Assembly: GCA_016713325.1 (NCBI GenBank)
Contig: JADJPJ010000061.1
Coordinates: forward strand, 1-36,608
Origin: Candidatus Flexifilum affinis
GTDB taxonomy: Bacteria; Chloroflexota; Anaerolineae; Aggregatilineales; Phototrophicaceae
Reading direction: 5' to 3'
DNA: 36,608 nucleotides
Below are positions 1 to 7,835 of the stretch, in pieces. How positions within the stretch are numbered: the stretch's first letter is position 1; each line of letters starts with the position of its first letter. Under the pieces are notes generated by a model. It was not told the origin of the DNA, did not search any database, and saw nothing but the letters and a program-made list of their open reading frames with translations. The translations under genes were made by a program, and so were the position numbers.

Positions 1-1
1 T

Positions 2-330
2 TGGGTCGCCCAACAAGGACGCCAGTTACAGTGGGACTTCCAAGAGGAGAATTGTTCATTCACCCATTTGATACGCGACAACGACAGCAAATATGGTGCG
101 GCGTTTGATGCTGTATTTGCGTCTGAAGGGATTGAAGTGGTTCGTACGCCGTTTCCGAGCCCCACGAGCGAACGCTTACGCTGAGCGCTGGGTACGATCA
201 GCGTGAGAAGAGTGTCTCGAGCAGGTGATCGTCATCAATCAAAGCCATTTTAGCTTATATCTCGTGAGTACGAACGCCACTTCAATCACACGACCTCATC
301 TAGAATCGCTAACAGATTCCTTGTCCGCCT
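2..330 (+). pseudogene. Degenerate integrase-core transposase remnant (IS481-like)
   Basis: The frame opening at base 2 reads WVAQQGRQLQWDF, then LIRDNDSKYGAAFDAVF and EGIEVVRTPFPSP, and stops at 184. This is the middle of an rve (DDE) integrase core, with the second catalytic Asp in the RDNDSKY motif. The homology continues in another frame from about 170 (NAYAERWVRSA, then a stop, then EECLEQVIVINQSHF) and in a third around 260 (REYERHFNHT), which matches the usual RPHQG end of the family. At least two frame changes and one nonsense codon make it non-functional. The 5' part lies outside the window. I infer it is a relic of an old insertion sequence; no terminal repeats were found. Confidence 0.75.
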
Positions 331-570
331 GCAAAAACCGTTAACGCAAGGAAGGGTTGATGGACACGACATTCTGGGCGGGATCATCCACGATTACTAT
401 CGCGCTGCTTGACGCGTTTTCTCGCTCAGTTTGCATTTGTTGCTACCGCAGGTACCAACCGAATTGCTGTTGGACTGTTGTGAGAGACGCTCTCGCAATT
501 GAGCGAGCAGCACCGGGCGCTTTCCGGTATGAAGCCAGCATCCTGACGGGATTCGAACCTGCCCAGGCAA

Positions 571-607
571 GAAAAAAGCCCTGACAGGCACTCTGTCAGG
601 GCTTTCT
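571..607. terminator. Perfect 12-bp hairpin flanked by A and T tracts
   Basis: AAGCCCTGACAG (576-587), a 5-nt loop GCACT, then CTGTCAGGGCTT (593-604). It is preceded by six A and followed by TTTCTT, so it can act as an intrinsic terminator in both directions. It separates the transposase remnant from the small ORF downstream. Confidence 0.7.
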
Positions 608-616
608 TCGGCTGGT

Positions 617-850
617 GTGGACCTGAGGGGCAGAGTTCCAAAAACTAGGCATGGTTGGGAGTTTCGTCTCCCTGACTGCCCTGAAGCGTCCCCAAACATC
701 AAACACCTCAGCAAAGTAGATCTTCGGCGCGTTATCGTTGAGATGCAAGCCTCCGGAATGTCCTACCGCGCGATCGGCGCGGCGCTAGGCATTCACTGGA
801 CACGGGTGGGTCAAGTGATCATTTCCCAAGCGGCATCCCCCGAAACGTAA
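617..850 (+). CDS. Possible small helix-turn-helix ORF, doubtful
   Basis: A 77-codon frame whose second half (VDLRRVIVEMQASGMSYRAI, then GAALGIHWTRVGQV) resembles the recruiting and recognition helices of resolvase/Hin-type HTH domains. The first ~35 residues overlap the far side of the terminator hairpin and look non-coding. An in-frame ATG at 742 could start a ~36-residue peptide. No convincing ribosome binding site was seen. It may be the end of a recombinase or transposase, which would fit the mobile debris on its left. I cannot assign a function. Confidence 0.25.
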   Translation: MDLRGRVPKTRHGWEFRLPDCPEASPNIKHLSKVDLRRVIVEMQASGMSYRAIGAALGIHWTRVGQVIISQAASPET

Positions 851-906
851 ACATCGAACGTGACAGATGGACTCGAGATCCACATTTGTCTGAAACATCT
901 CTTTAG

Positions 907-1495
907 TTACGTCAAGCTACGCAGCGCCTTGTTGACCGCAACGAGGTCAAACGCCTCAGGATCGAACTCACGACCAATCCATTCAATATAGGATTGGTGT
1001 TCAGGGTGTTTTGGATCCCTGATGGCGCCTAAAAATGTCTCATACCCGTGTATCCCGCCCACATCTTCTGGCGGGCAGCCGCGCTCACCACCAATACACA
1101 TCGGCGCTTCACGTTTAGGATCAGGCGCAAAGGACATCTTCGAAAACCAAATCATGCTTCCAGCTGTCGCCAACGTCATACGCGTATTCGAAGGCGAAGT
1201 GAAAGTCACCGCGATAGGGTCGACGCGGGGCGACCAATTGCAGCAGCTTCACGCGACGCGCATCAACGGCAACGAGTTCCTCCAGATCGCCCGGTTGGTG
1301 GGGTGTGATGAACCTGACTGTACCGACTCTAAAGACATGAAGATGGCTGTCTTCCCATCCCATCACTGTCTGGATAATCTGGTGCAGCCGCGGTAGGGTC
1401 GTGTCGCTGGAGATAAGAACTCGCCGCCAGATCGACGGATTGCTGTCCCGAAGGGTGAACTTGACCTGAAAGATAGGCGCTGTGGCTTTTGGCAC
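907..1495 (-). pseudogene. pRiA4b ORF-3-like protein, frameshifted
   Basis: Two minus-strand frames join into one protein of the plasmid pRiA4b ORF-3-like family (PF07929, often annotated as an IS1096 TnpR-like passenger). The first frame carries IFQVKFTLRDSNPSIWRRV, HQIIQTVMGWEDSHLH and YAYDVGDSWKHDL. The second carries IGGERGCPPEDVGGIHGYE, DPKHPEHQSYIEWIG and EFDPEAFDLVAVNKAL. The join is near 1130, where one frame ends in VLCA-stop and the other already continues with PDPKREAPMCIGG. The likely start is GTG at 1495, with GGAGAGGAG about seven bases upstream. The family has no firmly known function and is common near insertion sequences and plasmids. One frame change only, so it could be a sequencing error. 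Confidence 0.75.
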
Positions 1496-1845
1496 AGATA
1501 GACTCCTCTCCACGTGGCAACTCAATGCGATTGTATCGTTGCCATCCGTGTGGTGCACGCGGATACGCGAACGTTGGAGTGCCCCGCGGGTAGCGTAGTC
1601 GGTGGGCCTGCTGTGGAAGCAATGACAACTCCAACACAAACTAATCCCTGGAACTGACTGTTTCAAGTAGATCAGCTAACGATGATCTTTTGGCAACTCA
1701 CTCATTCTGTCGTGGGATTGCCCTGGGATAGCCTGCGCTTTGTCGCCTATGCCCTGATGACACTTCGATGGTAATTCTTCTTCGTCGCGACCCGCCGACC
1801 CATTAATCGTAAGAGCCGTTCGCACAGCAATGTCCGTTTCAGCCG
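1496..1845. other. Gene-poor interval
   Basis: No supported gene. A 30-codon plus-strand frame at 1682-1774 (MIFWQLTHSVVGLPWDSLRF...) is open, but it has no clear ribosome binding site or recognisable family. I see no strong repeat or terminator here. Confidence 0.4.
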
Positions 1846-2538
1846 TTACCGATCCAAGCCAGCTTTGGATTTCAGTCCTGCATGATCGAGAATCTGAATC
1901 TGATGTCGTTCAACCCGGATCAGGTTCTCGCGCACCAGAATGCGCAGTGCGCGGTTGAGTACATCCGGGACGGTGCCGAGGCGGTTGGCTATTTCTGCCT
2001 GCGTCGCCCAGCGGGGGCGGGCCAGCAGTTCCTGATCCGACTGTTCAACCAGATACCGCGCCAGTCGCGCTTCGATACTTCGTAGCGAAAGATCCTCGAC
2101 CATCTGAATGAGCTGCTGTACGCGTCCCGCTAATTCGCGGATGACAAATCTTCCGAGTTCCGGTTGCTGATCGAACAGCTTGAGTACGTTTTTTTGTTCG
2201 ATCACCCAAACGGACGAGGCTTCCAGGGCAATCACCGTTGCTGGGTTAGAGTCTGCGACAAACACACCAATCGCATTGAAGACTTCGCCTGACCCGATGA
2301 AGTGCAGCACCTGTTCGCGTCCATCGGGCGAGGTCTTCACCGCCTTTAGCCAACCCGTATCAACGATATACAGCGCGACATCCTCTTCACCTTCGAGGAA
2401 GACAATCTGACCGGCGTCGTACTCGTGATACTGCATCTGTTGGCTGATAACTTCGGCAAGGTCAGCATCGAGCTTGGCGAAATAGGAAACCTGTGCCAGT
2501 GCTGCTTTTGCCTTCCCAAGCGCACCCTCATCGAGCAT
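1846..2538 (-). CDS. Crp/Fnr family transcriptional regulator
   Basis: A 230-residue protein of normal family length. An N-terminal cyclic-nucleotide-binding beta barrel (about residues 18-130; DAGQIVFLEGEEDVALYIVD, HFIGSGEVFNAIG) is followed by the long dimer helix and a C-terminal winged HTH (about 160-215; RWATQAEIANRLGTVPDVLN). The recognition helix reads TVPDVLNRAL and lacks the Arg-Glu...Arg set that reads TGTGA in CRP, unlike the two other Crp-type regulators in this window. It should therefore have a different target. There is no N-terminal Cys cluster of FNR type. It is divergent from the small membrane protein at 2671, with 132 bases between the starts, so it may control that gene. 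Confidence 0.9.
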   Translation of the reverse strand: MLDEGALGKAKAALAQVSYFAKLDADLAEVISQQMQYHEYDAGQIVFLEGEEDVALYIVDTGWLKAVKTSPDGREQVLHFIGSGEVFNAIGVFVADSNPATVIALEASSVWVIEQKNVLKLFDQQPELGRFVIRELAGRVQQLIQMVEDLSLRSIEARLARYLVEQSDQELLARPRWATQAEIANRLGTVPDVLNRALRILVRENLIRVERHQIQILDHAGLKSKAGLDR

Positions 2539-2670
2539 TGTGGAAACCTCAAATCAGCTTGCAGTGCGAGAAAGTAATCTGACTGTCCCATGAAGTACGA
2601 CAAAAGTCAAAGACGTGCTGTTGGATATGGCGCACACTGAAAACAATCTCACCGTTCAGGAGTGTGTTGA

Positions 2671-3099
2671 ATGGCTGCAAACGTCGGAAAACTCAACATT
2701 GGTGTTGGTTTGATGGTGATGTCCGCATTCATGATCTATGGATTCGTGCTGATCTATCAGCGGGATTTCTCCCCGGATCGTGCGGCATGGTTGGCATCCA
2801 GCCTCGACGGCCCTCATTTCGAAGCCAAATTGGCTCATGTTCATGGCAATCTATTCTCGCTTCTCAACATTGTTTTCGGTTTTGTTCTGCTCAAACTGCC
2901 AATACGGTCACGCGGTGCGCACTGGATTTCGTGGTTGGCACTGGGCGGGTTGCTCATGCCACTGGGCATCTTGGCTGGAACTCTTTTTCGGTCTGCCACC
3001 CTATTTCGTGATCGTAGGGGAACATCGATCTTTCTAGCGACGCTGTGGCTCGGCATCGAAGTCATGCGCTCCCATCCTGCCGATCAGCCCATACGCTGA
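2671..3099 (+). CDS. Small polytopic membrane protein, function unknown
   Basis: 142 residues with four predicted hydrophobic spans (about 8-30, 57-77, 84-106 and 113-130). The motif KLAHVHGNLFSLLNIVFG carries two closely spaced His at the start of the second span, a pattern reminiscent of heme-copper oxidase subunit I-like helices, but the protein is far too short for that family. ATG is chosen because AGGAG lies 8 bases upstream. It is divergent from a Crp/Fnr regulator. Its stop lies 71 bases before the left end of the IS3 element, so that insertion may have cut an original operon with the ferredoxin-cupin locus beyond it. I do not recognise a characterised family. Confidence 0.75.
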   Translation: MAANVGKLNIGVGLMVMSAFMIYGFVLIYQRDFSPDRAAWLASSLDGPHFEAKLAHVHGNLFSLLNIVFGFVLLKLPIRSRGAHWISWLALGGLLMPLGILAGTLFRSATLFRDRRGTSIFLATLWLGIEVMRSHPADQPIR

Positions 3100-3170
3100 C
3101 GACGCCTTGATCCCTACTGAGCATGAACCCTGATACATCCTGCGGAGCAAAGCGAGGGAAGGAACTGAAG

Positions 3171-3191
3171 TGACCCCCGAAGGTTGGACAC
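3171..3191. repeat. IS3 left inverted repeat (IRL)
   Basis: TGACCCCCGAAGGTTGGACAC is matched at 16 of 21 positions by the inverted right end at 4389-4409. Confidence 0.85.
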
Positions 3192-3232
3192 AGGGGTAAA
3201 TGAAGTATCCTATGTCCAGAAGGGGATGAACG

Positions 3233-3544
3233 ATGAGAAACCGACGGAAGTTCACAGCCGAGTTCAAAAGCCAGGTGGTGCTGCAGGTGCTGAGCGGCGA
3301 GCGGACGATGGCGGAGATCTGCCGCGAGCATGAGCTGACGGCGCAGATGGTGAGCGACTGGAAAGCGCAGTTCCTGGCCGGGGCGGCGCAGGTGTTCGAG
3401 AAGGGAAAGCCGGACCACGAGGAGCAGGCGCGGATCGCCGAGCTGGAGCGGATGGTCGGGAAACTGACGATGCAGCTGGAGATAGCAAAAAAGGCTTCGA
3501 GCTTGCTGGCTGGGACGTCGAGCGAAAACGGGAAACGGCGATGA
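3233..3544 (+). CDS. IS3 transposase OrfA (HTH subunit)
   Basis: 103 residues. The N-terminal helix-turn-helix (RRKFTAEFKSQVVLQVL, then ICREHELTAQMVSDWKAQF, about residues 5-45) is the HTH_Tnp_1 (PF01527) pattern that binds the element ends. Residues 65-90 (EEQARIAELERMVGKLTMQL) form the leucine-zipper segment used for multimerisation. The stop TGA overlaps the OrfB start in ATGA. Within the last part of the gene is an A-AAA-AAG motif in the correct phase for -1 frameshifting, so OrfA is both a free regulator and the N-terminal part of the OrfAB transposase. Confidence 0.95.
   Translation: MRNRRKFTAEFKSQVVLQVLSGERTMAEICREHELTAQMVSDWKAQFLAGAAQVFEKGKPDHEEQARIAELERMVGKLTMQLEIAKKASSLLAGTSSENGKRR
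3487..3493 (+). promoter_or_regulatory. Programmed -1 frameshift site (A AAA AAG)
   Basis: The heptamer A AAA AAG is in OrfA phase (GCA AAA AAG). After a -1 slip the frame stays open from 3493 (GFELAGWDVERKRETAMK) straight into OrfB at 3541. This would give an OrfAB protein of about 380 residues, the normal way IS3 transposases are made. Confidence 0.85.
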
Positions 3545-4374
3545 AGCTGCGCGAGGCGGAGTATCCGGTGGCGGAGATCTGTGCGGTGGTGGGGTTAGCG
3601 CGCAGCAGCTTCTACCACAGGCAGCGCGAACAGAGCGACGCAGCGCTGCGCGAGGCGTTGTCGAGCCTGGCAGCGACGTACCCGACCTATGGCTATCGCC
3701 GCCTGACAGCGCTGCTGCGACGGCAAGGCTGGGCTGTGAACCACAAGCGGGTGCAGCGGCTGATGCAGGCGATGGGCTTGCAGCGCCCGGTGAAACGGCG
3801 CAAGACACGCACGACCAACAGCGACCATCCCTTTCCGCGCTATCCTAACCTGGTGCGGCACGAGGAGGTCTGCCATCCCGACGCGATCTGGGCGGCGGAT
3901 ATCACCTACGTGCGCCTGGAGCAAGGCTTCGTGTATCTGGCCGTCATCATGGATGTCTTCACGCGAGCGGTGCGCGGTTGGCAGCTGAGCCGCTCGCTGG
4001 ACAGGCAGCTGACGCTGACGGCGCTGAAACGTGCGCTGGCGCAAGGTTGCCCCCTCATTCACCACAGCGACCAGGGGCTCCAGTACGCCTGTCAGGACTA
4101 CACTGACCTGCTGAGCCAACGCCAGATCCAGATCAGTATGGCCGCCGTCGGCAAGCCTGAGGAGAACGGCTTCGCTGAGCGACTTATGCGGACGATTAAA
4201 GAGGAGGAAGTCGATCTCGCGGAGTACAGTGACTTTCACGATGCCTACCGGCGCATTGGTCAGTTCCTCGACGACGTCTACACCCGCAAGCGCATCCACT
4301 CCGCGCTCGGCTACCTGACGCCTGCCGAGTTCGAGGACCAGTGGCGCCGCCAGCAGTTGGCGGCGGTCAGTTAA
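3541..4374 (+). CDS. IS3 transposase OrfB (DDE catalytic subunit)
   Basis: 277 residues. The N-terminal HTH_21-like part (YPTYGYRRLTALLRRQGWAV, NHKRVQRLMQAMGLQ) precedes the rve integrase core. The catalytic triad is visible: Asp in IWAADITYV, Asp in IHHSDQGLQY, and Glu in ENGFAERLMRTIKEEE. The usual C-terminal end IHSALGYLTPAEFE is present. The full length is kept, so catalysis should be intact. It is translated from the ATGA overlap or as the C-terminal part of OrfAB through the upstream slippery site. Confidence 0.96.
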   Translation: MKLREAEYPVAEICAVVGLARSSFYHRQREQSDAALREALSSLAATYPTYGYRRLTALLRRQGWAVNHKRVQRLMQAMGLQRPVKRRKTRTTNSDHPFPRYPNLVRHEEVCHPDAIWAADITYVRLEQGFVYLAVIMDVFTRAVRGWQLSRSLDRQLTLTALKRALAQGCPLIHHSDQGLQYACQDYTDLLSQRQIQISMAAVGKPEENGFAERLMRTIKEEEVDLAEYSDFHDAYRRIGQFLDDVYTRKRIHSALGYLTPAEFEDQWRRQQLAAVS

Positions 4375-4388
4375 GCAACGCGCGTTTC

Positions 4389-4409
4389 GTGTCCAATCTC
4401 AGGGGTGCA
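4389..4409. repeat. IS3 right inverted repeat (IRR)
   Basis: Read on the minus strand: TGCACCCCTGAGATTGGACA followed by C. It pairs with the left end at 3171-3191. Confidence 0.85.
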
Positions 4410-4453
4410 GTACAAACAAACATCAGAGACCAGATGCTTCCCTCCCAGTTCCG

Positions 4454-4990
4454 GTGATCGATTTTAAGCGCTGTACCGGGTGCGGACTATGTGTTCGTGT
4501 GTGCCCAAATCATGCACTGGGGGTAATCGCAGGTCGTGCAGTGGTCATTGACCCATCCGCATGTACCTATGCCGGGCATTGCGAACGCATCTGCCCGACG
4601 CAGGCAATCAATCGCCCCTTTCAGATCGTGTATTTAGCCAAGGAGAAGAAGTTGATGCAAACCGTATTCGTAGCCGACTGGCGCGACCAAGCTGTCTTTT
4701 CGCCCGACGGTCCGCATCCGCAGGTGCTGGTACAAACTGACAAACTCAAAGTCATCATTGGTAGTCTTGAGGCTGGACAGGTGATCCCGCCACATCCAGA
4801 GGCGCTGGCTGTCTATCACTTCCTTGAAGGTTCGGGCTGGATGACCGTTGATGATCAGCGCTATTCCGTACTCAGCGGCACGATCATCATAACGGCAGAA
4901 GGTCGACGCGCGGCGTCGAAGCCGAGACCCGTCTGGTCTTCCTTGCCGCTCGCATCGCATAACAAATTTCTCGATCTGTACTGTATCTAA
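4454..4990 (+). CDS. Ferredoxin-cupin locus, 5' truncated and frameshifted
   Basis: The first ~60 residues are a bacterial ferredoxin with two cluster motifs. The first, CTGCGLCVRVCP, is complete. The second, CTYAGHCERICP, has Ala in place of the second Cys, so that cluster may be a 3Fe-4S or absent. From about residue 67 (MQTVFVADWRDQAVF) a small cupin follows. ATG 4654 has AAGGAG upstream and could start the cupin separately. The cupin C-terminus leaves frame near 4903: the +2 frame gives STRGVEAETRLVFLAARIA and stops at 4962, which is a far better cupin end. The frame is open back to the IS3 end at 4410 without a good start codon, so the insertion probably removed the original 5' end. The same ferredoxin plus cupin pair recurs at 7493-8075. 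Confidence 0.75.
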   Translation: MIDFKRCTGCGLCVRVCPNHALGVIAGRAVVIDPSACTYAGHCERICPTQAINRPFQIVYLAKEKKLMQTVFVADWRDQAVFSPDGPHPQVLVQTDKLKVIIGSLEAGQVIPPHPEALAVYHFLEGSGWMTVDDQRYSVLSGTIIITAEGRRAASKPRPVWSSLPLASHNKFLDLYCI

Positions 4991-5007
4991 CAAGAAAGAG
5001 TAAGCTC

Positions 5008-5253
5008 ATGGCATTCGTCACATTCATGACCGGAAGTACTGGCCGTATGCTGCGGATCGTCGCGGGGATCGTCCTCATGACGGTCGGAGTGTTGGTCGTT
5101 AAAGATACGCTGGGAACGGTGCTGGCCGTGGTTGCGCTAGTCCCACTTGCGGGCGGAGTACTCGACTTCTGCATCGTCGGAGCAGTCTTGGGATATCCCT
5201 TCCGCGGAGCCGCTGCACGCGAACAACTAGCGCGGGAACGTCAATCTCGCTGA
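5008..5253 (+). CDS. DUF2892-like (YgaP transmembrane-type) small membrane protein
   Basis: 81 residues. The pattern TGSTGRMLRIVAGIVLMTVG, a second hydrophobic span LGTVLAVVALVPLAGGVLDF, then CIVGAVLGYPF matches the DUF2892 inner-membrane fold (GxxDRxIRxxxG ... PLxxGxxGFCPxYxxxG). This is the membrane part of YgaP-type proteins, without the rhodanese domain. The C-terminal tail is charged and cytosolic. AAGAAAGAG lies just upstream of the ATG. It follows the ferredoxin-cupin locus by 17 bases and is probably co-transcribed with it. Its biochemical role is unknown. Confidence 0.8.
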   Translation: MAFVTFMTGSTGRMLRIVAGIVLMTVGVLVVKDTLGTVLAVVALVPLAGGVLDFCIVGAVLGYPFRGAAAREQLARERQSR

Positions 5254-5358
5254 TCCGCTGCTTCAACCTAGCTGTGTCACCTGCATGATCGCCCGACGAA
5301 GAGTGGCATCCCAATCACAGGAGTATCCGCGTGTTCAACCCTACTTTCTCGTAGCTTT

Positions 5359-6552
5359 TTGTATGTCGCGCTGGCAGTGCTGGGCGCACTGGATGCGTCC
5401 TTGGTCAATTTTGAAGTCCTGCCATTCTTCGCCGGGTTGCGCTGGATGCGGGTGCATTTCATCACATTAGGCGCACTGACAGAGATCGCGTTTGGCATTC
5501 TACCGCTGCTGGCAGCAGCGCGCTCAGGCAGTCCGCGACCCAAAACCCGGTGGGATATCTGGCTGCTGCTCAACCTCGGTCTGCTTATCCTCCTGATAGG
5601 CATCCCGCCGATCAACGCGGTACTCATTACCACCGGTGGAACGCTGATTTTCATCGCCGCGACCCTGCTGATTCTGCAACTGGTCACAATGCGCTCCGAA
5701 ACTGCCGGGGCAGCGCCTGCGTCAGGGCGCAAGTTCTACATCATGAGTTTGGTCTATCTGCTGTTGGGCATTCTCGTTGGCACCGGCTTGTGGCAGGGAT
5801 GGAGCACATGGCTGCAAATCCGCGTGCCGCTGGAAGTCCACATCCACGCCAACAATTGGGGCTTCATGTCTCTGCTGTTTGCGGGACTTCTGGTGGACCT
5901 GTATCCCCAGTTCACCGGACGATCGCTGGCGTGGCCGCGCGCGGTGAAGCCGATCTTCTGGATGATGACGTTGGGCGCGCTGGGGTTGGTACTGGGTCCG
6001 TGGTTCCAGTCGAATTTGTTCTCTGTGCCGGGGTTGATCCTCCATCTCAGCGCAACCATCTGGCTGCTGGCGAGCATTATCAAGCCGTTGATGGGAGACG
6101 TAAAGCTGCGGACACCGGGGATGCTGCACCTCACTACCGCTTACGTCTGGATTCTCGCTCCGGTCATGATTGCGCCGCTGATCATTCTGGAAGTTCCAGG
6201 GTTCCCTGGCGCTGGCATTGAGCAGAACGCTCCACAGGCATTGATCTATGGTTGGGTCCTCCAGTTCGGTTATGCGATCCTGCCGCTTCTGTTCCGGCGT
6301 GTGTTCGTCGCCGACACGCCCGACCGGCTTGGTGGTAACTGGTTCAGCCTGATCACAGTGCATTTGGGAGGTATTCTCCTGTGGGCGGGAGTCTTTGTCC
6401 CGGACAGCCAGCCCGTTCTGCACGGTCTTGCCTACGGACTGTGGTTTGTATCCCTCATCCCGATCGTCTACGAACTGTGGCAGATCGTTCGAGGAGGCAT
6501 CCACCGCGCCGAGGATCGTCTCGCAGCGCTCGCCCCTGATGGCGGCGACTAG
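5359..6552 (+). CDS. NnrS / heme-copper oxidase subunit I-like membrane protein
   Basis: 397 residues with about twelve hydrophobic spans. His residues sit inside helices in EVHIHANNWGF (about residue 157), LHLTTAYVWI (about 255) and TVHLGGILLW (about 334), resembling NnrS and cbb3/NorB-type subunit I proteins. NnrS proteins are heme- and copper-containing membrane proteins linked to nitric oxide stress, which fits the nos neighbourhood. The start is uncertain. TTG 5359 is the first in-frame candidate and has no clear ribosome binding site. GTG 5331 has ACAGGAG upstream and encodes VFNPTFS before a stop, so a single-base error near 5340 may hide the true start. Confidence 0.75.
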   Translation: MYVALAVLGALDASLVNFEVLPFFAGLRWMRVHFITLGALTEIAFGILPLLAAARSGSPRPKTRWDIWLLLNLGLLILLIGIPPINAVLITTGGTLIFIAATLLILQLVTMRSETAGAAPASGRKFYIMSLVYLLLGILVGTGLWQGWSTWLQIRVPLEVHIHANNWGFMSLLFAGLLVDLYPQFTGRSLAWPRAVKPIFWMMTLGALGLVLGPWFQSNLFSVPGLILHLSATIWLLASIIKPLMGDVKLRTPGMLHLTTAYVWILAPVMIAPLIILEVPGFPGAGIEQNAPQALIYGWVLQFGYAILPLLFRRVFVADTPDRLGGNWFSLITVHLGGILLWAGVFVPDSQPVLHGLAYGLWFVSLIPIVYELWQIVRGGIHRAEDRLAALAPDGGD

Positions 6553-6618
6553 CGCGATAGCAGTGGTTATCGTCACAGCGTGATGATCGTAACAGCGCTG
6601 TTCAGGAGATGAAATGAT

Positions 6619-7423
6619 ATGAGCATAACCAAACGATTGGACGAGGCGCGGCGGGCATTCGGGGCTGGGGATCTGTCTGCATCCGCAGCGGCGCACACCT
6701 TCAGTCGCATCACGGCGGCTGCGGAGGAAAAACATGGCGGCGCAGCCAGCCAATACATCGGCGATCTGGTCTATGGTGGACTTGACGGCATTATCACGAC
6801 CTTCGCGGTGGTCAGCGGGGTGGCCGGGGCGCAACTTGGGACGCCGATCATCCTGATCCTGGGCTTGGCGAATCTATTTGCCGATGGCTTTTCCATGGCA
6901 ACGGGAGCGTATCTCCTCGAAAAGTGAACGGGAATACTACGATCGAGAGTGGCAGCGGGAAGCATGGGAGGTGGAGCACTTCCCTGAGGGCGAACGGACG
7001 GAGCTGGTCGAGGTCTATCGTGAACAAGGGTATTCGGACGAGGAAGCGAACACACTGGTCGAAATCCAGTCTCGTGATCCGCAGCGCTGGGTCAATGCCA
7101 TGATGATCAACGAATTGGGGTTGCTGAAGGATGACCGCAAGCCGCTGCTCAGTGGGCTAATGACGCTGTTCGCCTTCGTGATCGCCGGATCAGTGCCGAT
7201 GCTCATTTATCTTCTGGGGCTGATAATACCGATTTCGGCAGAGACAGCCTTCCCAATTTCGATCGCACTGTCCGCCATCGCGCTGTTTGGGTTAGGCGCC
7301 GCCAAGGTTGTCATCACCCGCTTGAATCCGGTGCGCAGTGGATTGGAAATGCTGATCGTCGGCGGATTGGCAGCGGCAGTAGCCTATATCGTTGGCGCTC
7401 TGCTCAAGGGGATTGGTGGTTGA
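6619..7423 (+). CDS. VIT1/CCC1 family iron/manganese transporter, frameshifted
   Basis: The first frame (6619-6927) gives a leader and the first membrane spans with the family signature GDLVYGGLDGIITTFAVVSG, then LGLANLFADGFSMATGAYL. It then stops. The second frame, entered near 6915, continues with SSKSEREYYDREWQREAWEV, the acidic amphipathic metal-binding region (EREY...EVEHFPEGERTELVE...) and the last three spans to 7423. Together they give about 268 residues, the usual length. A two-base loss in CTCTCC around 6915 would explain the break. The family moves Fe2+ or Mn2+ out of the cytosol. ATG 6619 has GGAG ten bases upstream. Functional only if the break is a sequencing error. Confidence 0.88.
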
Positions 7424-7492
7424 GCCTGGTAGTCACCCCAGACCAAGAGCTGTCTGAATCGAGCGTGACGCAAACACTTCGCAGACTCGCGG

Positions 7493-7831
7493 TTATGCTT
7501 CAGGAATCAGTAACAGAAGCATGATGAGCGGCGTGGTCGCCTCGACACTGTGCGCCAGATGAGGCGGCATGTGTACCCATGCGCCGCTTTCTACCTCGTA
7601 CACATCATTACCCAGCGTGATAACTCCTTGTCCGGACAGCACGTGGATAATCGCCGTCTGCGACTCGGTCTGTTCGGACAAGAATTGTTCAGCCGAAAAC
7701 CCGAGCAATACCACCTTCACATAAGCATCGCAATAGATCGTTCGACTAATGATGCTATCCCCTGGGTTTTCAGGAATAAGTCTCAGGAGATCGTCAAATA
7801 AGGTATAGCGGAGAGGCGATGGTCCCGCCAT
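7493..7831 (-). CDS. Small cupin-domain protein
   Basis: 112 residues from the ATG at 7831, which lies four bases after the ferredoxin stop and behind GGGGTGAG. One cupin barrel: LLGFSAEQFLSEQTESQTA, then HVLSGQGVITLGNDVYEV, then GAWVHMPPHLAHSVEA. The first cupin motif has Glu/Thr where most members have a His pair (usually HxH), so metal binding is doubtful except through the late His residues in MPPHLAH. Last gene of the nos-operon strand. Its pairing with a ferredoxin repeats the arrangement at 4454-4990. Ligand and role are unknown; a regulatory or sensor role is only a guess. Confidence 0.8.
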   Translation of the reverse strand: MAGPSPLRYTLFDDLLRLIPENPGDSIISRTIYCDAYVKVVLLGFSAEQFLSEQTESQTAIIHVLSGQGVITLGNDVYEVESGAWVHMPPHLAHSVEATTPLIMLLLLIPEA

Positions 7832-7835
7832 CGAC

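Larger units (their letters stand above)
3171..4409 (+). mobile_element. IS3-family insertion sequence, complete
   Basis: A 1239-bp element bounded by imperfect inverted repeats of 21 bp (16 of 21 matched) that begin with TG and end with CA, as in IS3 members. It encodes OrfA (HTH plus leucine zipper) and OrfB (DDE transposase), both intact, with a slippery A6G motif for the fused transposase. It therefore looks active or recently active. The three bases on each side (AAG and GTA) do not match, so I see no target duplication. This suggests a later rearrangement or recombination between copies. It lies immediately upstream of the ferredoxin-cupin gene, whose natural 5' end seems to have been lost. 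Confidence 0.93.

Noticed and set aside
541..570. GATTCGAAC-like T-loop suggesting a tRNA gene
   Set aside because: The flanking bases do not form a T stem on either strand, and no D arm, anticodon arm or acceptor stem could be built.
5722..6834. Long minus-strand frame opposite the NnrS-like gene
   Set aside because: Antisense shadow; no ribosome binding site and no domain pattern.
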